Under the pieces are notes generated by a model. The model made no database searches, was not told the origin of the DNA, and saw only the letters and a program-made list of their open reading frames with translations. Below are positions 45,801 to 53,276 of a stretch of DNA of 64,000 nucleotides, in pieces; within the stretch, counting starts at the first letter, position 1; each line of letters starts with the position of its first letter. This DNA comes from Tridacna crocea. Its lineage: Eukaryota > Mollusca > Bivalvia > Cardiida > Cardiidae. The translations under genes and the position numbers were made by a program. The stretch is from NCBI GenBank assembly GCA_943736015.1, contig OX031060.1, positions 12,785,501 through 12,849,500 on the forward strand, given 5' to 3'.

Positions 45801-48703
45801 TCAGCCCAGATCAGCCTGCGCGAACTTCACCGGTTGATCTAGGTGGATACTTTTCGCAAATGTATTAAGCCCCGTTTTACCAGAATACTGCTCAATGATT
45901 CCGAACCTTAATCAAAAGCCAGTTAGACCATTCACTTCATGCCCCCTCCCCTAAAACCGGTTCATATTAACAAGTAGATATTGTAAACTAAACAGTCCTG
46001 TAAAATCATTTTTGTCCTCTTTCAAACAGAGTTTACATCCATCGAGTCAGATCCAAATGGATAAGTTGATGTTTACCGAAAGAAATTATAAATTGATAAT
46101 CTCAAAATCCGGTTCGAATACAAACAGTACTATCGGTACTATGCAACAAGTTTGCCAACAGAGAAACCTTTCGACGCATGCGCCGGCAGCGCAGGCTGAC
46201 ATTCGTCGATGCCTTTGACAGATGATCACAGCGTGTCATTCAATAATTTGAGCACTGCTCTGGTAAAAGGGGCATTTTCTTATTTTCCTACAATGTTTTC
46301 AGAAGGCTTCTAACTCATGGTCGTTAAAAGTCGCGATTGTGTGGTAAAGAGTTACTGCATCTCCATTATGCTAGATACTACCTCAAGCTATCACATAATT
46401 AGGGTCCATGGCAGCCACCTTTTTTGTCAAAAACCGAGTTAATCATGAGGTAGCTTCGTCTGTTGACATACAGAAGATTGACCAATAGCGAAAAGTTTCG
46501 GCCCAGGTCAGCCTGCGCGAACTGCGCAGGCTGACCTGGGTCGATACTTTTCGCAGATGCATTAAACCCCTTTTCACAGAGCACGGCTCACGTATTTGTT
46601 TCATACTTGTAATTGGTATAATGAGGTTACTCGTGGTTGTATCTCGAGAATCGGACACTGTAATTGTCAGGTCGTAAGCGCTATTCAGTGCATAGCTCAG
46701 GTCTTGCGTTGCTCTTACTTTCCCTGAAACTAAAAGTTAAAAAAAAGACAATACAAAATGTTGAAAATATACATGTAAACATCCGTCTATGAGATTTTCA
46801 AACCTGCTGAGCAATACAATGAAGCAAAATATCTGCTGAGCAATATAATGCAGCAAAATATCTAAGTAGCCCATCAATCTGCAGACATTATAATGTAAGA
46901 ACAACGAAAATAGTTTACAGATAAAAAGGGACAAGGTATTTCAAACAGTATGGAAAACACTGGAAAAGGTACCAAGTGCCCGTGAGTTGCTTTCTCAAAA
47001 ACTGTTTTTCACAGTTGCCAATCATATATAATGCAAGGGACCAGAAGTTTTATTTGTACACAAACTTGAAAAGGCTGAAAATTGCGGTCATAAAACGAAA
47101 CCTTATGCTTGTCGATGGCATTTTCAATTTGTTACATACATGTGAGTCAAAGTTTACGTAAGAATTGTTAGTGAACTGAAACTTTGAATTCAAAGACACG
47201 AAGTAAGCATTTGTGATTTCAAGAAACTATTTGAAGAAAATCTAGATCTAGATCTTTCAAAAACTACACGTTTTCTTGAATTATTTGCTGTATGTTAATT
47301 AAACAGTGTACCAAACGATCCCATATCTTTACGACACAGATATATATGGCTTTGAAAACCATTACTTACTAGGTGCAAAGTTGATCTGACTTTGTTCCGA
47401 AAGATAACTTAAAGCATTTCCCTTACCTGCATCGATCTCAAACAAGGCCGGCGAAGACGGAAATGACGTCATAGAGAACGTTAACGATGTGCTGTCTACA
47501 TCAGAGGCAGTGACTGTATACACAACGTCACCTAGTTCTACTGAGTTTGCATTTGCGTTTCCGGATGTAGCTGGAAACAAACATTATTTTCTTTTTCTTT
47601 AAAGACCAATTACAGCTAGACTAGATTTGTAAGTGTTTCGAAAGGCTGTTTTTTTTACGGGATAAGTCCTGTAAGGTTGGAATTTTGGCTCGGTATGGGA
47701 AAAATTAGACTAGACTTGATCTACTACTTACCATTCAATTGAGAGATTCGAGAAAACAAAATTTGTGGTTCTAAACTATATTTCTCTACTTGTACAATGC
47801 GCTTTATATCTTCAGAGTGTTTGTAAGTTGTCTAGTAAATGCCATATCTTACTGGCTTTCGAAATACAAGATACCTCAAAAGATGTCATCTAACATGTTT
47901 TTTTTTTCATAGATCTAGACCTTTTCTATAGATCGTTCGCCAAAAGTAATCTATAAATATTTACCAGGTAGATTTGTGAATGATGGTGGTACGTTTGGCG
48001 TCACGTGGGCCGTCACATTCATGGTGGTAGAAGCGGTACCATCCGAGCATTCCAAAGTCACTTTGTAAACAGGAGTTATATCGAAATTTAGAATGGAGCC
48101 GGCTACCAGATACAATCCATAGTCTGTAAAAAGACGACTCTAAGTTAAACCATTACCACACAATCGCTACTTTTGACGACTTTGAGAAAGAAGTCTTTAA
48201 AAACATTGTGGGAAAAGGAGAAAATGCTGGTAGCCTGCATTTTCTCCTTTTCCCACAATGTTTCCTACCCTTCACAAAACACATTTCAAATTTTCAGTCA
48301 CTTTTGTCATCTGCAAATGCTTTCGATTTGGACAAACCTAAACTATTGTCGTTTGGTAATGAGTTAACTGCCTCTTGAAAAAAGGAAATAGACCAGCTGA
48401 AGAAATTTTCAGTTTATTTGAAACAAAAGAAAAACGGAAGAGCAGAAAGCGGTAAAGATAATCAATAAATCAACTTCTCAAAATTTTAAAACAGAACTTT
48501 AAAGAATTAAACAAACTAAAATTACCAGATGAATTTTTCCACACTCCGAAATCGAACGTATTAGGAACTGTAGCTTGTATAGAACATGTCAGTGGGTCAT
48601 TATCTGCGTCATTCACTGTAAGGGTGTACAAAAGCACTTGACCACTTTCGTTTTCCACAACACTTATCGCTGAAGTTGGTGACGTGAAAACAGGTGCTTG
48701 GTT
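27651..48703 (-). CDS. Cadherin-family transmembrane protein, 3' ten exons (gene span)
   Basis: Ten minus-strand exons (48526-48703, 47965-48123, 47427-47570, 46607-46723, 44593-44769, 32186-32386, 31676-31876, 30515-30652, 28811-29022, 27651-27869) join in frame to 1746 nt: 581 residues plus a stop. Eight of the nine joins are phase 1, the last phase 0. The product has about five cadherin repeats, with inter-repeat linkers from canonical (EDINDNAPSF) to eroded (VTPNVPPSF, TNVNSAPII, NDVNERCAF), several calcium-type acidic motifs (NDADND, DADSGDNA), a Thr-rich stalk, one membrane helix and a 15-residue cytoplasmic tail. The tail is too short to bind catenins as classical cadherins do, so an adhesion or recognition role without that link is inferred. 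The N-terminus and signal peptide are not seen, so the gene is 5'-partial here. Confidence 0.88.
27957..28145 (+). mobile_element. Foldback MITE family M copy, internally shortened
   Basis: TTAA ends are present, but about 40 bases of the left stem (the region before AGGAGAAAATGC) are missing, so the central palindrome is lopsided. It lies in the intron before the last cadherin exon. Confidence 0.75.
28146..28810. other. Cadherin intron sequence
   Basis: A decayed family-M half lies near 28160-28300. The frames 28305-28562 and 28534-28821 have no domain signature. Confidence 0.45.
28811..29022 (-). CDS. Cadherin gene exon (last cadherin repeat)
   Basis: The acceptor CCATTTTAG and donor CAG/GTGATA bound 212 bases. 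Joined to the upstream exon it reads ATDAD+SGDNAVLDY, then FVVTVTDNGSPSLSGTTTV, the end of a cadherin fold. Confidence 0.88.
29422..29650 (+). mobile_element. Foldback MITE family M copy (intronic)
   Basis: Complete, with TTAACCCTTTACC at the left. The right end has drifted to GATAATGGGTTAA. The central palindrome is perfect. Confidence 0.82.
29755..29985 (+). mobile_element. Foldback MITE family M copy (intronic), opposite orientation
   Basis: Complete with TTAA ends and the CCC-type variant TTAACCCTTTCCC / GGGAAAGGGTTAA, as in the 25-kb copy. Its orientation is opposite to the copy 105 bases away. Confidence 0.82.
30058..30456. repeat. Minisatellite, 45-bp unit, about nine copies
   Basis: Units start at 30061, 30106, 30151, 30196, 30241, 30286, 30332, 30377 and 30422 with core CGTGTCTAACGATTGATTGA. 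Because 45 is divisible by 3, the minus strand shows a false repetitive frame (INQSIVRHEYLPFLS). It lies within a cadherin intron. Confidence 0.9.
30515..30652 (-). CDS. Cadherin gene exon (canonical DINDNAP linker)
   Basis: The acceptor TTGTTTCAG and donor GCAG/GTACCT bound 138 bases. It encodes TTTLYVTVEDINDNAPSF, the best-preserved calcium-binding linker of the protein, and the first strands of the next repeat. Confidence 0.9.
30914..30990. repeat. Perfect 37-bp-arm hairpin in a cadherin intron
   Basis: CGTCGGTTTACTTCAAAAAT... pairs with ...ATTTTTGAAGTAAACCGACG across a 3-base loop (TTT) with no mismatch. The size and perfection resemble a foldback MITE or a hairpin-RNA precursor. No other copy was seen in the window. 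Confidence 0.85.
30991..31675. other. Cadherin intron sequence
   Basis: A decayed family-M half lies at about 31085-31190. The frame 30921-31157 minus merely reads through the hairpin. No coding signal was seen. Confidence 0.45.
31676..31876 (-). CDS. Cadherin gene exon
   Basis: 201 bases. The donor ACAG/GTACAG is clear. The acceptor is chosen at GATACAG because it restores phase 1 with the exon before (giving EENV-ANPGFSV). An alternative AG 13 bases upstream would break the frame. It encodes TDDDTGS and a fold through VHCIDNYDWT. Confidence 0.8.
32186..32386 (-). CDS. Cadherin gene exon
   Basis: 201 bases between the acceptor TTCATTGCAG and donor GTTG/GTACCG. It encodes GQQIRLASGNRFDYEEQ, FTVSDGKVST and the linker TVKINDVNERCAF, where the usual NDNAP is replaced. 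Confidence 0.88.
32626..33953. mobile_element. Element Y: 1.33-kb TIR element with GAGCTT target duplication
   Basis: Inverted ends begin TGTTGGATCATATTTG and continue AACAAATCATATATGTAACA. GAGCTT is duplicated at 32620-32625 and 33954-33959 and is single in repeat A at 17 kb. Both ends carry clusters of GTTACATATATGATC-type palindromes (five or more on the right, 33715-33950). No transposase frame is visible, so it is non-autonomous. A 6-bp duplication does not match the common cut-and-paste superfamilies present elsewhere here; its class is not assigned. Confidence 0.85.
33629..33712 (+). repeat. Microsatellite (TG)n/(TGGG)n
   Basis: Alternating TG and GGTG runs. They produce false frames on both strands (Thr/His/Pro-rich on the minus, Cys/Val/Gly-rich on the plus). 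It lies inside element Y. Confidence 0.9.
34700..34893 (-). mobile_element. tRNA-headed SINE (Met-like head)
   Basis: On the minus strand the head reads GGGTAGCTCAGTGGTTAGCG, with CTCATGA in the anticodon position and a degraded B box (GGGTCTGATAACC). The body shares ..GTCAGTGGCTTTGGACAGAAAT.. with the SINEs at 58757-59135, 44355-44490 and 60300-60456. Confidence 0.65.
34894..34955 (+). mobile_element. SINE 3' tail fragment
   Basis: GATACAACTGAAATAATG followed by AAAAGGGTGTTAAACCC matches the tail of the 44.4-kb SINE. The head is missing. It abuts the opposite-strand SINE head. Confidence 0.5.
35048..35119 (+). pseudogene. tRNA-His-like pseudogene
   Basis: The 72-nt unit has a perfect 7-bp acceptor stem (GCCGTGA / TCACGGC) and GATCGTATAGT near the D arm, as in animal tRNA-His. 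The anticodon position reads ATG instead of GTG, the D-loop GG is reduced to AG, and the T arm (TCGCG TTCAAAT CCTGG) no longer pairs. No SINE body follows, so this looks like a dead gene copy or an isolated SINE head. Confidence 0.7.
35172..35400 (+). mobile_element. Foldback MITE family M copy (in X)
   Basis: The left end TTAACTCATTACC is intact. The right end has mutated to TACTGGGTTAG. The palindrome differs by one base (CAATGATTT). Confidence 0.8.
35401..36063. other. Element X interior, no gene seen
   Basis: AT-rich. The frame 35657-35881 minus lacks domain signatures. Confidence 0.4.
36064..36292 (+). mobile_element. Foldback MITE family M copy (in X)
   Basis: Diverged: the stem reads AAAATGCTGGTCAAAAGCATTT, so its centre no longer pairs. 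The right TTAA is present. Confidence 0.72.
36640..36899 (+). mobile_element. Foldback MITE family M copy (in X), adjoining the next copy
   Basis: The central right stem is missing. Its right TTAA (36896-36899) is shared with the next copy, so the two lie end to end. Confidence 0.7.
36896..37124 (+). mobile_element. Foldback MITE family M copy (in X)
   Basis: Complete; begins at the TTAA that ends the previous copy. The palindrome has one mismatch (CCACCATG). Confidence 0.8.
37125..37641. other. Element X interior, no gene seen
   Basis: No frame or repeat was recognised. Confidence 0.4.
37642..38046 (-). mobile_element. Terminal-hairpin element, short copy (family H)
   Basis: One end is AACAAGAGGGCC with a GGGCCATTGGCCC hairpin next to GCTCACC. 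The other is a nested hairpin, TAGCTCAC..TTAGCAC/GTGCTAA..GTGAGCTA. These ends match the 1.6-kb copy at 49825-51453 in reverse orientation, but this copy lacks the 166-bp tandem array. Paired terminal hairpins suggest a Helitron-related non-autonomous element (inference). Confidence 0.6.
38465..38693 (+). mobile_element. Foldback MITE family M, variant core (in X)
   Basis: TTAA ends and overall length are kept, but the central palindrome is GGTGAAATTGCTC/GAGCAATTTCACC, and the flanks contain ATGACACCTTTTGATAG. The same variant is at 56935-57154, with a half-way form at 49120-49348. Confidence 0.78.
38700..39530. other. Element X interior, no gene seen
   Basis: AT-rich. About 39290-39460 may be a decayed family-H piece (GTGCCCAAGGGGAGCC, GGAGGTCTTCTTCAAAA). 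Confidence 0.4.
39531..39760 (+). mobile_element. Foldback MITE family M copy (in X)
   Basis: Complete, with TTAACCCTTTACC / GGTAAAGGGTTAA. The right stem has small changes (TTCTTTTCCCTAAATG). Confidence 0.82.
39911..40134 (+). mobile_element. Foldback MITE family M copy (in X)
   Basis: The central palindrome is nearly intact; both termini have lost the TTAA (CACTCTTTACC at the left, CGTTTGGAAATCAGTTG at the right). It lies just downstream of the integrase relic. Confidence 0.72.
40214..40465 (-). pseudogene. Integrase-like (DDE/rve-type) fragment inside element X
   Basis: The minus frame encodes VQEYPNISYLTVSSMM, CRIRIVVRNADPERV, RRTYSMRGPQAFWHIDGNQNL and then a stop. The run RR.Y.(V/M).GP..(L/F)WHIDGN is the start of a retroviral-type integrase core found in many animal transposable elements, in which the Asp of HIDG is the first catalytic residue. 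Upstream, DERVKS continues the homology across a one-base shift. Only the first Asp region survives, so it is dead. Which transposon class it came from cannot be told from the fragment. Confidence 0.55.
41069..41215 (+). mobile_element. Foldback MITE family M copy, truncated
   Basis: The left TTAACCCATTACC and a perfect centre are present; the right third is lost after CTACCCTTCACAAAA. It lies inside the hAT-sized element. Confidence 0.72.
41725..41960 (+). mobile_element. Foldback MITE family M copy, diverged
   Basis: The right end GGTAAAGGGTT is kept. The left is eroded, and small insertions (TATAT) interrupt the left flank. The equivalent copy in the second hAT-sized element is at 57846-58074, so this insertion may predate the spread of that element. 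Confidence 0.7.
43140..43600. other. Cadherin intron between repeat A and MITEs
   Basis: A GTCAGCCTGCGCA-family hairpin lies at 43421-43467 (GACTCAGATCAGCCTGTGCA / TGCGCACAGGTTGATCTGGG). Nothing else was recognised. Confidence 0.5.
43605..44165 (+). mobile_element. Two or three overlapping family-M MITE copies
   Basis: One copy runs about 43609-43830 (palindrome at 43660-43720). A second, opposite in orientation, runs 43831-44043 and is joined to the end half of a third (to 44165), which lacks a central palindrome. This accounts for the long false frames on both strands here. Confidence 0.7.
44355..44490 (+). mobile_element. SINE body and tail
   Basis: GGAAAAGCAGTCGGTGGCTT, CCAGGAAAGCATGGACAGGTG and the tail ATAACTGAAATAATGTTGAA match the other SINEs of the window. 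The tRNA head is missing. Confidence 0.6.
44593..44769 (-). CDS. Cadherin gene exon (upstream of the 12.2-kb intron)
   Basis: 177 bases with acceptor ATATTATAG and donor AACG/GTAGGT. It encodes NSAPIINNLPDTVYVDED and SVSEPDSGDSAVITY. The intron to the next exon (32387-44592) is more than ten times longer than the gene's typical intron and is almost entirely transposon DNA. Confidence 0.88.
44791..45189. repeat. 63-bp tandem repeat ending in a 58-bp-arm palindrome
   Basis: Units begin CAAGTGATTTCGTATTGG at 44791, 44854, 44917, 44979 and (after a shortened unit) 45072. The last unit is followed at 45130 by its own reverse complement up to CACTTG at 45186. Related GTATTGNNCG..GAGGTCA sequence persists to about 45530. 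It begins 20 bases upstream of a cadherin exon. Confidence 0.88.
45206..45384 (+). mobile_element. Foldback MITE family M copy, right-truncated
   Basis: CAACCCTTTACCAAAC at the left and a nearly perfect centre; the right part ends at TTTGCCTCCTCC. Confidence 0.7.
45803..45855. repeat. GTCAGCCTGCGCA hairpin repeat, diverged copy
   Basis: CCCAGATCAGCCTGCGCG pairs imperfectly with CACCGGTTGATCTAGG. Flanks resemble the 46.5-kb copy (TGAAAAGTTT, TACTTTTCGCA). Confidence 0.6.
46501..46540. repeat. GTCAGCCTGCGCA hairpin repeat, perfect copy
   Basis: CCCAGGTCAGCCTGCGC and GCGCAGGCTGACCTGGG flank a 4-base loop. It lies just upstream (higher coordinates lead into the exon) of cadherin exon 46607-46723, within the adjoining intron. 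Confidence 0.78.
46607..46723 (-). CDS. Cadherin gene exon
   Basis: 117 bases with acceptor TAGTTTCAG and donor ACAA/GTATGA. It encodes GKVRATQDLSYALNSAYDL and TVSDSRDTTTS, the last strands of a repeat. Confidence 0.85.
47427..47570 (-). CDS. Cadherin gene exon
   Basis: 144 bases with acceptor TTTGTTTCCAG and donor GCAG/GTAAGG. It encodes VELGDVVYTVTASDVDSTSL and PALFEIDA, a cadherin repeat core. Confidence 0.88.
47965..48123 (-). CDS. Cadherin gene exon
   Basis: 159 bases with acceptor CTTTTTACAG and donor CCTG/GTAAAT. It encodes YKVTLECSDGTASTTMNV and a degenerate linker HVTPNVPPSFTNLP. Confidence 0.87.
48145..48367 (+). mobile_element. Foldback MITE family M copy (intronic)
   Basis: TTAA at both ends. 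The centre is altered to GCTGGTAGCCTGC. It sits 21 bases upstream of the acceptor of cadherin exon 47965-48123. Confidence 0.8.
48526..48703 (-). CDS. Cadherin gene, most 5' exon recognised
   Basis: 178 bases. The acceptor CCTATTGCAG gives a phase-0 start at NQAPVFTSPTS, itself a cadherin linker end, so at least one more repeat must lie upstream. It contains VNDADNDPLTC. The donor is TCTG/GTAATT. The upstream exon was not found in the remaining 15 kb. Confidence 0.87.
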
Positions 48704-49119
48704 CTGCAATAGGCACGTGATGACGTAAGTATAGAGGCATGTTTCTTAAAAAGGAACTTAGTGACGTAAACATGATTCTAAATGAAGAACAAGGGGTACG
48801 GTTCTGACTTCAGTTGCCTATAAGGTGATACAAAAAAAATCATGGGGGCATGGCTTGTAATATGGATAGTGAACTATGCATAAAAGGGTTACGTTCGAAA
48901 ATAAGCTTGAAATTACATGAACTCGAGAATCTGATTCTGAAATAAGTAACTGAAGATGTAAAAATATTGGCTCGTTTTGAAACACTAGTATGTACTTGTA
49001 AGATGGCGCTTATAGACATGTGCTTTGTCCTCAAACAACAACAAAAACAAGAAAGGTACATGTTGCCGTGAAATTAGGCACATCGTTGACCCTGATAAAA
49101 AAAAAAAACTCGGGAACCA

Positions 49120-49348
49120 TTTAGCCCTTCCCCAAACAAGCCCTTGTTTTTACGTGTCTGCAGGACAATTCTTTTGAAAACACTGTGGTAAAAGGAGAAA
49201 TTGCTCGTAACGAGCAATTTCTCCTTTTCCTACAGTGTTTGCTACCCATTTGGAGAACTTTCTGCCATTTTTATCAAATTTGAAATTGTCGTCTGCAAAC
49301 TCTTTGAGTTTGGAAGAGTCTAAAATTTGTCGTTTGGGAAACGGTTAA
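49120..49348 (+). mobile_element. Foldback MITE family M, intermediate core
   Basis: The outer stem is AAAGGAGAAATTGCTCG / CGAGCAATTTCTCCTTT, that is the common outer stem with the variant inner loop. Confidence 0.78.
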
Positions 49349-49381
49349 AAAGAGTTCTAGCTTAAAATTCACGATAGAGTT

Positions 49382-49445
49382 AAATTACGCAGCTCAGTGG
49401 TAAAACATGGGACTCAAAACCTAGAGGTTCTGTGGTTTAATAATC
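49382..49445 (+). mobile_element. tRNA-Leu-like SINE head
   Basis: GCAGCTCAGTGG (A box), GGGACTCAAAACCTAGAGG (anticodon arm reading CAA) and a degraded B box (TGGTTTAATAATC). No intact SINE body was recognised after it. Confidence 0.5.
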
Positions 49446-49512
49446 ACCAATCATTCTTAGGTACATTTCTGGTCAAATTATAAATTTTGAAAGTACTAGA
49501 GCTGCAAAGCGC

Positions 49513-49574
49513 GAAAAGTGTAGATCAAGATCAGACTGCACAGACCTTGCAGTATGATCTTGGACCTACACTGT
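49513..49574. repeat. GATCAAGATCAGNCTGCA hairpin repeat
   Basis: TGTAGATCAAGATCAGACTGCA faces TGCAGTATGATCTTGGACCTACA. Same family at 52537-52588, 53277-53327, 53441-53493 and (interrupted) 62471-62830. Confidence 0.65.
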
Positions 49575-49824
49575 CCCTCAAAGAATTTTTTTCCTTCAAA
49601 AATATAAAATTAGAATAACGTTATTCGGGTTGAAATTACTACCGACTTGAAAAATTTTAGCCGCTTATCTTTCAGGATAAGGGACTTTCATTAGAATGGC
49701 TCACTGTCATGAAGTCATTGGTAAATGAACCTAATAGCATTTTATAAGATATTTGCAGTAAGAGGCAATAAAGCCTGTAAAGTAAAATGGATTCCATATT
49801 TAAATTATTCTTGACATCCCTTTT

Positions 49825-51453
49825 TAGCTCACCTGAGCACAACGTGCTCAAGGGGAGCTTTTAGGATCACCCGGTGTCCGTCGTCCGTCGTCCGTCGTCC
49901 GTCGTGCGTCGTGCGTCGTCCGTCGTCCGTCGTGCGTCGTCAACAATTCTTTAAACATCAACTCCTCCTAAACCGCTGGGCGGATTTGGACCAAACTTGG
50001 CAGGAATGTTCCTTGGGAGGTCCTCTTTAAAAATTGTTCACAAAATTTGATTCCATCAAAAACTCTGGTTGCCATGGCAACGAAATGGAATTTTTTAGCA
50101 AATTCTTTAAAAATCTTCTCCTCTGAAACCGCTGGTCGGATTTTGAAATAATTTCACAGATATGTTCCTTGGGTGACCCTTTACAAAAATTGTTCGTGAA
50201 ATTTTGATTCGTCAAAAAATGTGGCTCTGGTGAATGGGGGCTTCTTGCACTATACAGAAATGAAGGAATTCTTTAAAAATCTTCTCCTCTGAAACCGCTG
50301 GTCGGATTTCGAAATAATTTCAGAGATATGTTCCTTGGGTGACCCTTTTGAAAAATTGTTCGTGAAATTTTGATCCGTCAAAAAATGTGGCTCTGGTGAA
50401 TGGGGGGGCTTCTTGCACTATACAAAAATGAAGGAATTCTTAAAAATTCTTCTCTGAAACCGCTGGTCAGATTTTGAAATAATTTGACAGAGTTGTTCCT
50501 TGGGTGACCCTTTTAAAAAAATGTTCGCGAAATTTTGATTGGTCAAGAAACATGGCTCTGGTGAATGGGGGCTTCTTGCACTATACAGAAATGAAGAAAT
50601 TCTTAAAAATTCTTCTTCTCTGAAACAGCAGGTTAGATTTTGAAATAATTTCACAGACTTGTTCCTTGGGTTACCCTTTTCAAAAATTGTGCGCGAAATT
50701 TTGATTGGTCAAGAAACATGGCTCTGGTGAATGGGGGCTACTTGCACTAAATAGAAATGAAGAAATTCTTGAAAATTCTTCTTCTCTGAAATGGCTGGAC
50801 AGATTTTGAAATAATTTCATGGAGATGTTCCTTGGGTGACCCTTTTCTAAAATTGTTTGCAAAATTTTGATTGGCCAAGAAACATGGCTCTAGTGAATGG
50901 GGGCTACTTGCACTATATGGAAATGAAGAAATTCTTGAAAATTCTTCTTCTCTGAAACCGCTGGCCGGATTTTAAAATAATTTCACACAGATGTTCCTTG
51001 GGTGACCCTTTTCAAAATTTGTTCGCGAAATTTTGATCCGTCAAGAAAAATGGCTCTTGTGAATGGGGGCTACTTGCACTATATGGACATGATGAAATTC
51101 TTTAAAATTCTCTTTCTCTGAAACCCCTGGTCAGATTTTGAAATTATTTCAGAGAGATGTTCCTTGGGTGACCCTTTTCAAAACTCGTTCGTAAATTTTG
51201 ATCCACCAAGAAACATGGCTCTCGTGGATGGGGGCTACTTGCTCTTATACAGAAAAGAATTCTTAAAAATTCTTCTTTTTGAAACTGATGGTCAGATTTC
51301 GAAATGACTTTTACAGGTGACCTTTTGAAAATTGCTTGGCAAAATTATAAATTTGGTTCCAATGTTTCAATACCTCAAAAAAAAAAAAAAAATAGACTAT
51401 GGTCATCTCAAAAATTCAGGTGAGCGATCCAGGGCCATCTTGGCCCTCTTGTT
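49825..51453 (+). mobile_element. Terminal-hairpin element with 166-bp tandem core (family H)
   Basis: The left end TAGCTCACCTGAGCAC..GTGCTC is a hairpin, followed by a CCGTCGT microsatellite (49879-49940). The core is a tandem array, and the right end is GGTGAGCGATCC, GGGCCATCTTGGCCC, TCTTGTT. Known non-autonomous Helitron-related elements of molluscs have this plan (terminal hairpins around about 160-bp satellite units), so that class is inferred. No Rep/helicase coding is present. Confidence 0.65.
49957..51380 (+). repeat. 166-bp tandem array inside the family-H element
   Basis: The marker GAAACCGCTGG (or variants) occurs near 49970, 50125, 50291, 50456, 50622, 50788, 50954, 51120 and 51281. 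Spacing is 165-166 bases in the middle and shorter at both ends. Each unit contains ATGTTCCTTGGGTGACCC and GGCTCTNGTGAATGGGGG. Confidence 0.88.
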
Positions 51454-52270
51454 TAAAATATCTTATATTATACAGTATTAGTTCAACCTCGCATACAATC
51501 ATGAAGATTTGCCCTTGCAGATTTTGCGGAGTGTGCAGACATTGGCCAGTCTATAATAATGTCCAGTGTAATCGCAGTCTAATCTCTCCCTTAATCTCTA
51601 TTTACAGTTTCAGTCATAAAATTGACATTAACTATTTTCCAAATAATTCCTTCAGAGGCTTTTGGAAAACATCGTGGGAATGGGAGAAAACGGCCTTTTT
51701 TCTCCTTTTACTATAACGTTTTCATTCCCATCCTAGAAAAAAAAGTCCATTGGTTTAGCAAAATGTGATTCGGCGTAGCAAACTTCTTTCAATATGAAAT
51801 AGTGAAAGAAAAAAAAAAAACGTTGTTTGGATAAGAATTGGATACTTAGAAATTAAATTAGGCACTTTGAAGTTACAAGAATGACTTACTGACGCAAAAC
51901 TTCGCTTCAATAGTCCATATACTACGAGTATGTACAACAGAATATATGTTTGCATTATTACTAACAACAGACCATCTGCCAATGGCACAGTACCATTGAG
52001 TTGCCAAATACAAAATGAACGATGTTGAGATTTGAATGCCTTAATGACGCAAACGAATGGCACGACCCTTTCAAAAACCCTTTCAACCAATACTGGTAAT
52101 AGATAGATCAAGGTAGGAAATTATTGACCTATTTCTCCATGTGCGATTTTAATTTGGGCCAAAGTTTTGGAAATATGTTGATGTTTGTCTTTTGAGTACA
52201 AGTATTTGGTCCTTTATATAACAATATACAGATAGGTATAGTTTTTTTTTTTCTTTTTTTCATTTTTTTT
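51454..52270 (-). other. Spacer with one unconfirmed candidate exon (51890-52039)
   Basis: On the minus strand, 51890-52039 is 150 bases between an AG (ATTAAG) and a strong donor (GTCA/GTAAGT). It is open in a phase 1-1 frame like most cadherin exons and encodes FILYLATQWYCAIGRW and IWTIEAKFCV. It does not fit the phase-0 start of the next known cadherin exon and matches no domain I recognise. A decayed family-M fragment lies at 51630-51740. Confidence 0.25.
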
Positions 52271-52271
52271 C

Positions 52272-52491
52272 AAATGACAAAATTTAAGACTAGTTCAAAC
52301 TGAGAGCATTTGGAGACCACAAAATAAATGCGAATGAAAAATTGAAACTTGCTTTTGAAAGGGTATAAAAAAAAACATTATGACAAAAAGAGAAAATGCT
52401 GGTAAACAGCATTTTCTCCTTTTCCAACAATGTTTCAAAAGGCTATTTTCTCAAGTTCGTTAAAAGTCGGGATTTTGTGGTAAAGGGTTAA
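52272..52491 (+). mobile_element. Foldback MITE family M copy
   Basis: The right TTAA is intact. The left end starts inside at TCAAATGACAAAATT after a T-rich tract. The centre is AATGCTGGTAAACAGCATT. Confidence 0.72.
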
Positions 52492-52536
52492 CCTTTTCAG
52501 CAACATGAGCGAAAACAGGGCGTGCCGTGAACAACA

Positions 52537-52588
52537 CAGATCAAGATCAAGCTGCATAGGACGTGTAAGCTGATCTTGGGTCCATCAC
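52537..52588. repeat. GATCAAGATCA hairpin repeat
   Basis: ACAGATCAAGATCAAGCTGCAT pairs imperfectly with GTAAGCTGATCTTGGGTC. Confidence 0.55.
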
Positions 52589-53016
52589 TTTTGTTTGTTT
52601 GGTCAAGCTTTTAAGATAAAATACTTTCTTAGTTTCTTTAGATATTAGTTCATCAGCCAAAAGACGCCAAATTTATACAATATGGCACAAAAGAATTGTA
52701 TTGAACTGTATTTGTAAATTATCGTGTACATTTTAGTTGATTTTGCAAGTAAAAGATGTTTAAGCTAAAAGAATTTAATGTTTTTACGCCGCTTTCAATA
52801 GAAATAAGTTATTACATGGTGACTAGACCGGCCCATCTGAAGAGGGATCCAACGTGACAAGTGACGCCGATTGGGATCGAGCATATCCCTCGATGTTTTC
52901 AAAAGCTCTCTTTCTCAGTGTCATTCAAGAGGGAATTTCGAGTAAAAGTTGAAATATGCAATTCGTTTTTAAAATATATCAAATCGATGAAAAAAAAAAA
53001 AGATTGCACTTTGCTG

Positions 53017-53246
53017 TTAGCCTATTACCACACAATCCGTACTTTTGACGCCCCTGAGAAAGAAGCCTTTTGAAAACAATGTGGGAAACGGAGAAAATGC
53101 TGGTAACCAGCATTTTCTCCTTTTCCCACAGTGTTTTCTACCCTTCCCAGAACAAATTTCTATTTTTCAGTCACCTTCATTTTGTCGTCTGCAAATGCTT
53201 TCAATTTCGTACAGTCTAAAATTTTCTCGTGTGGTAAAGATTTAAC
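53017..53246 (+). mobile_element. Foldback MITE family M copy
   Basis: Nearly complete. The right TTAA is at 53242-53245; the left end is CCTATTACC. One stem base differs (GGGAAACGGAG). Confidence 0.78.
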
Positions 53247-53276
53247 TTTTGGGTTTGTAATACCTTTTGCGGACAA

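Noticed and set aside
49879..49940. Possible CRISPR-like short repeats
   Set aside because: CCGTCGT/CGTGCGTCGT is a simple microsatellite without spacers, inside a eukaryotic transposon.
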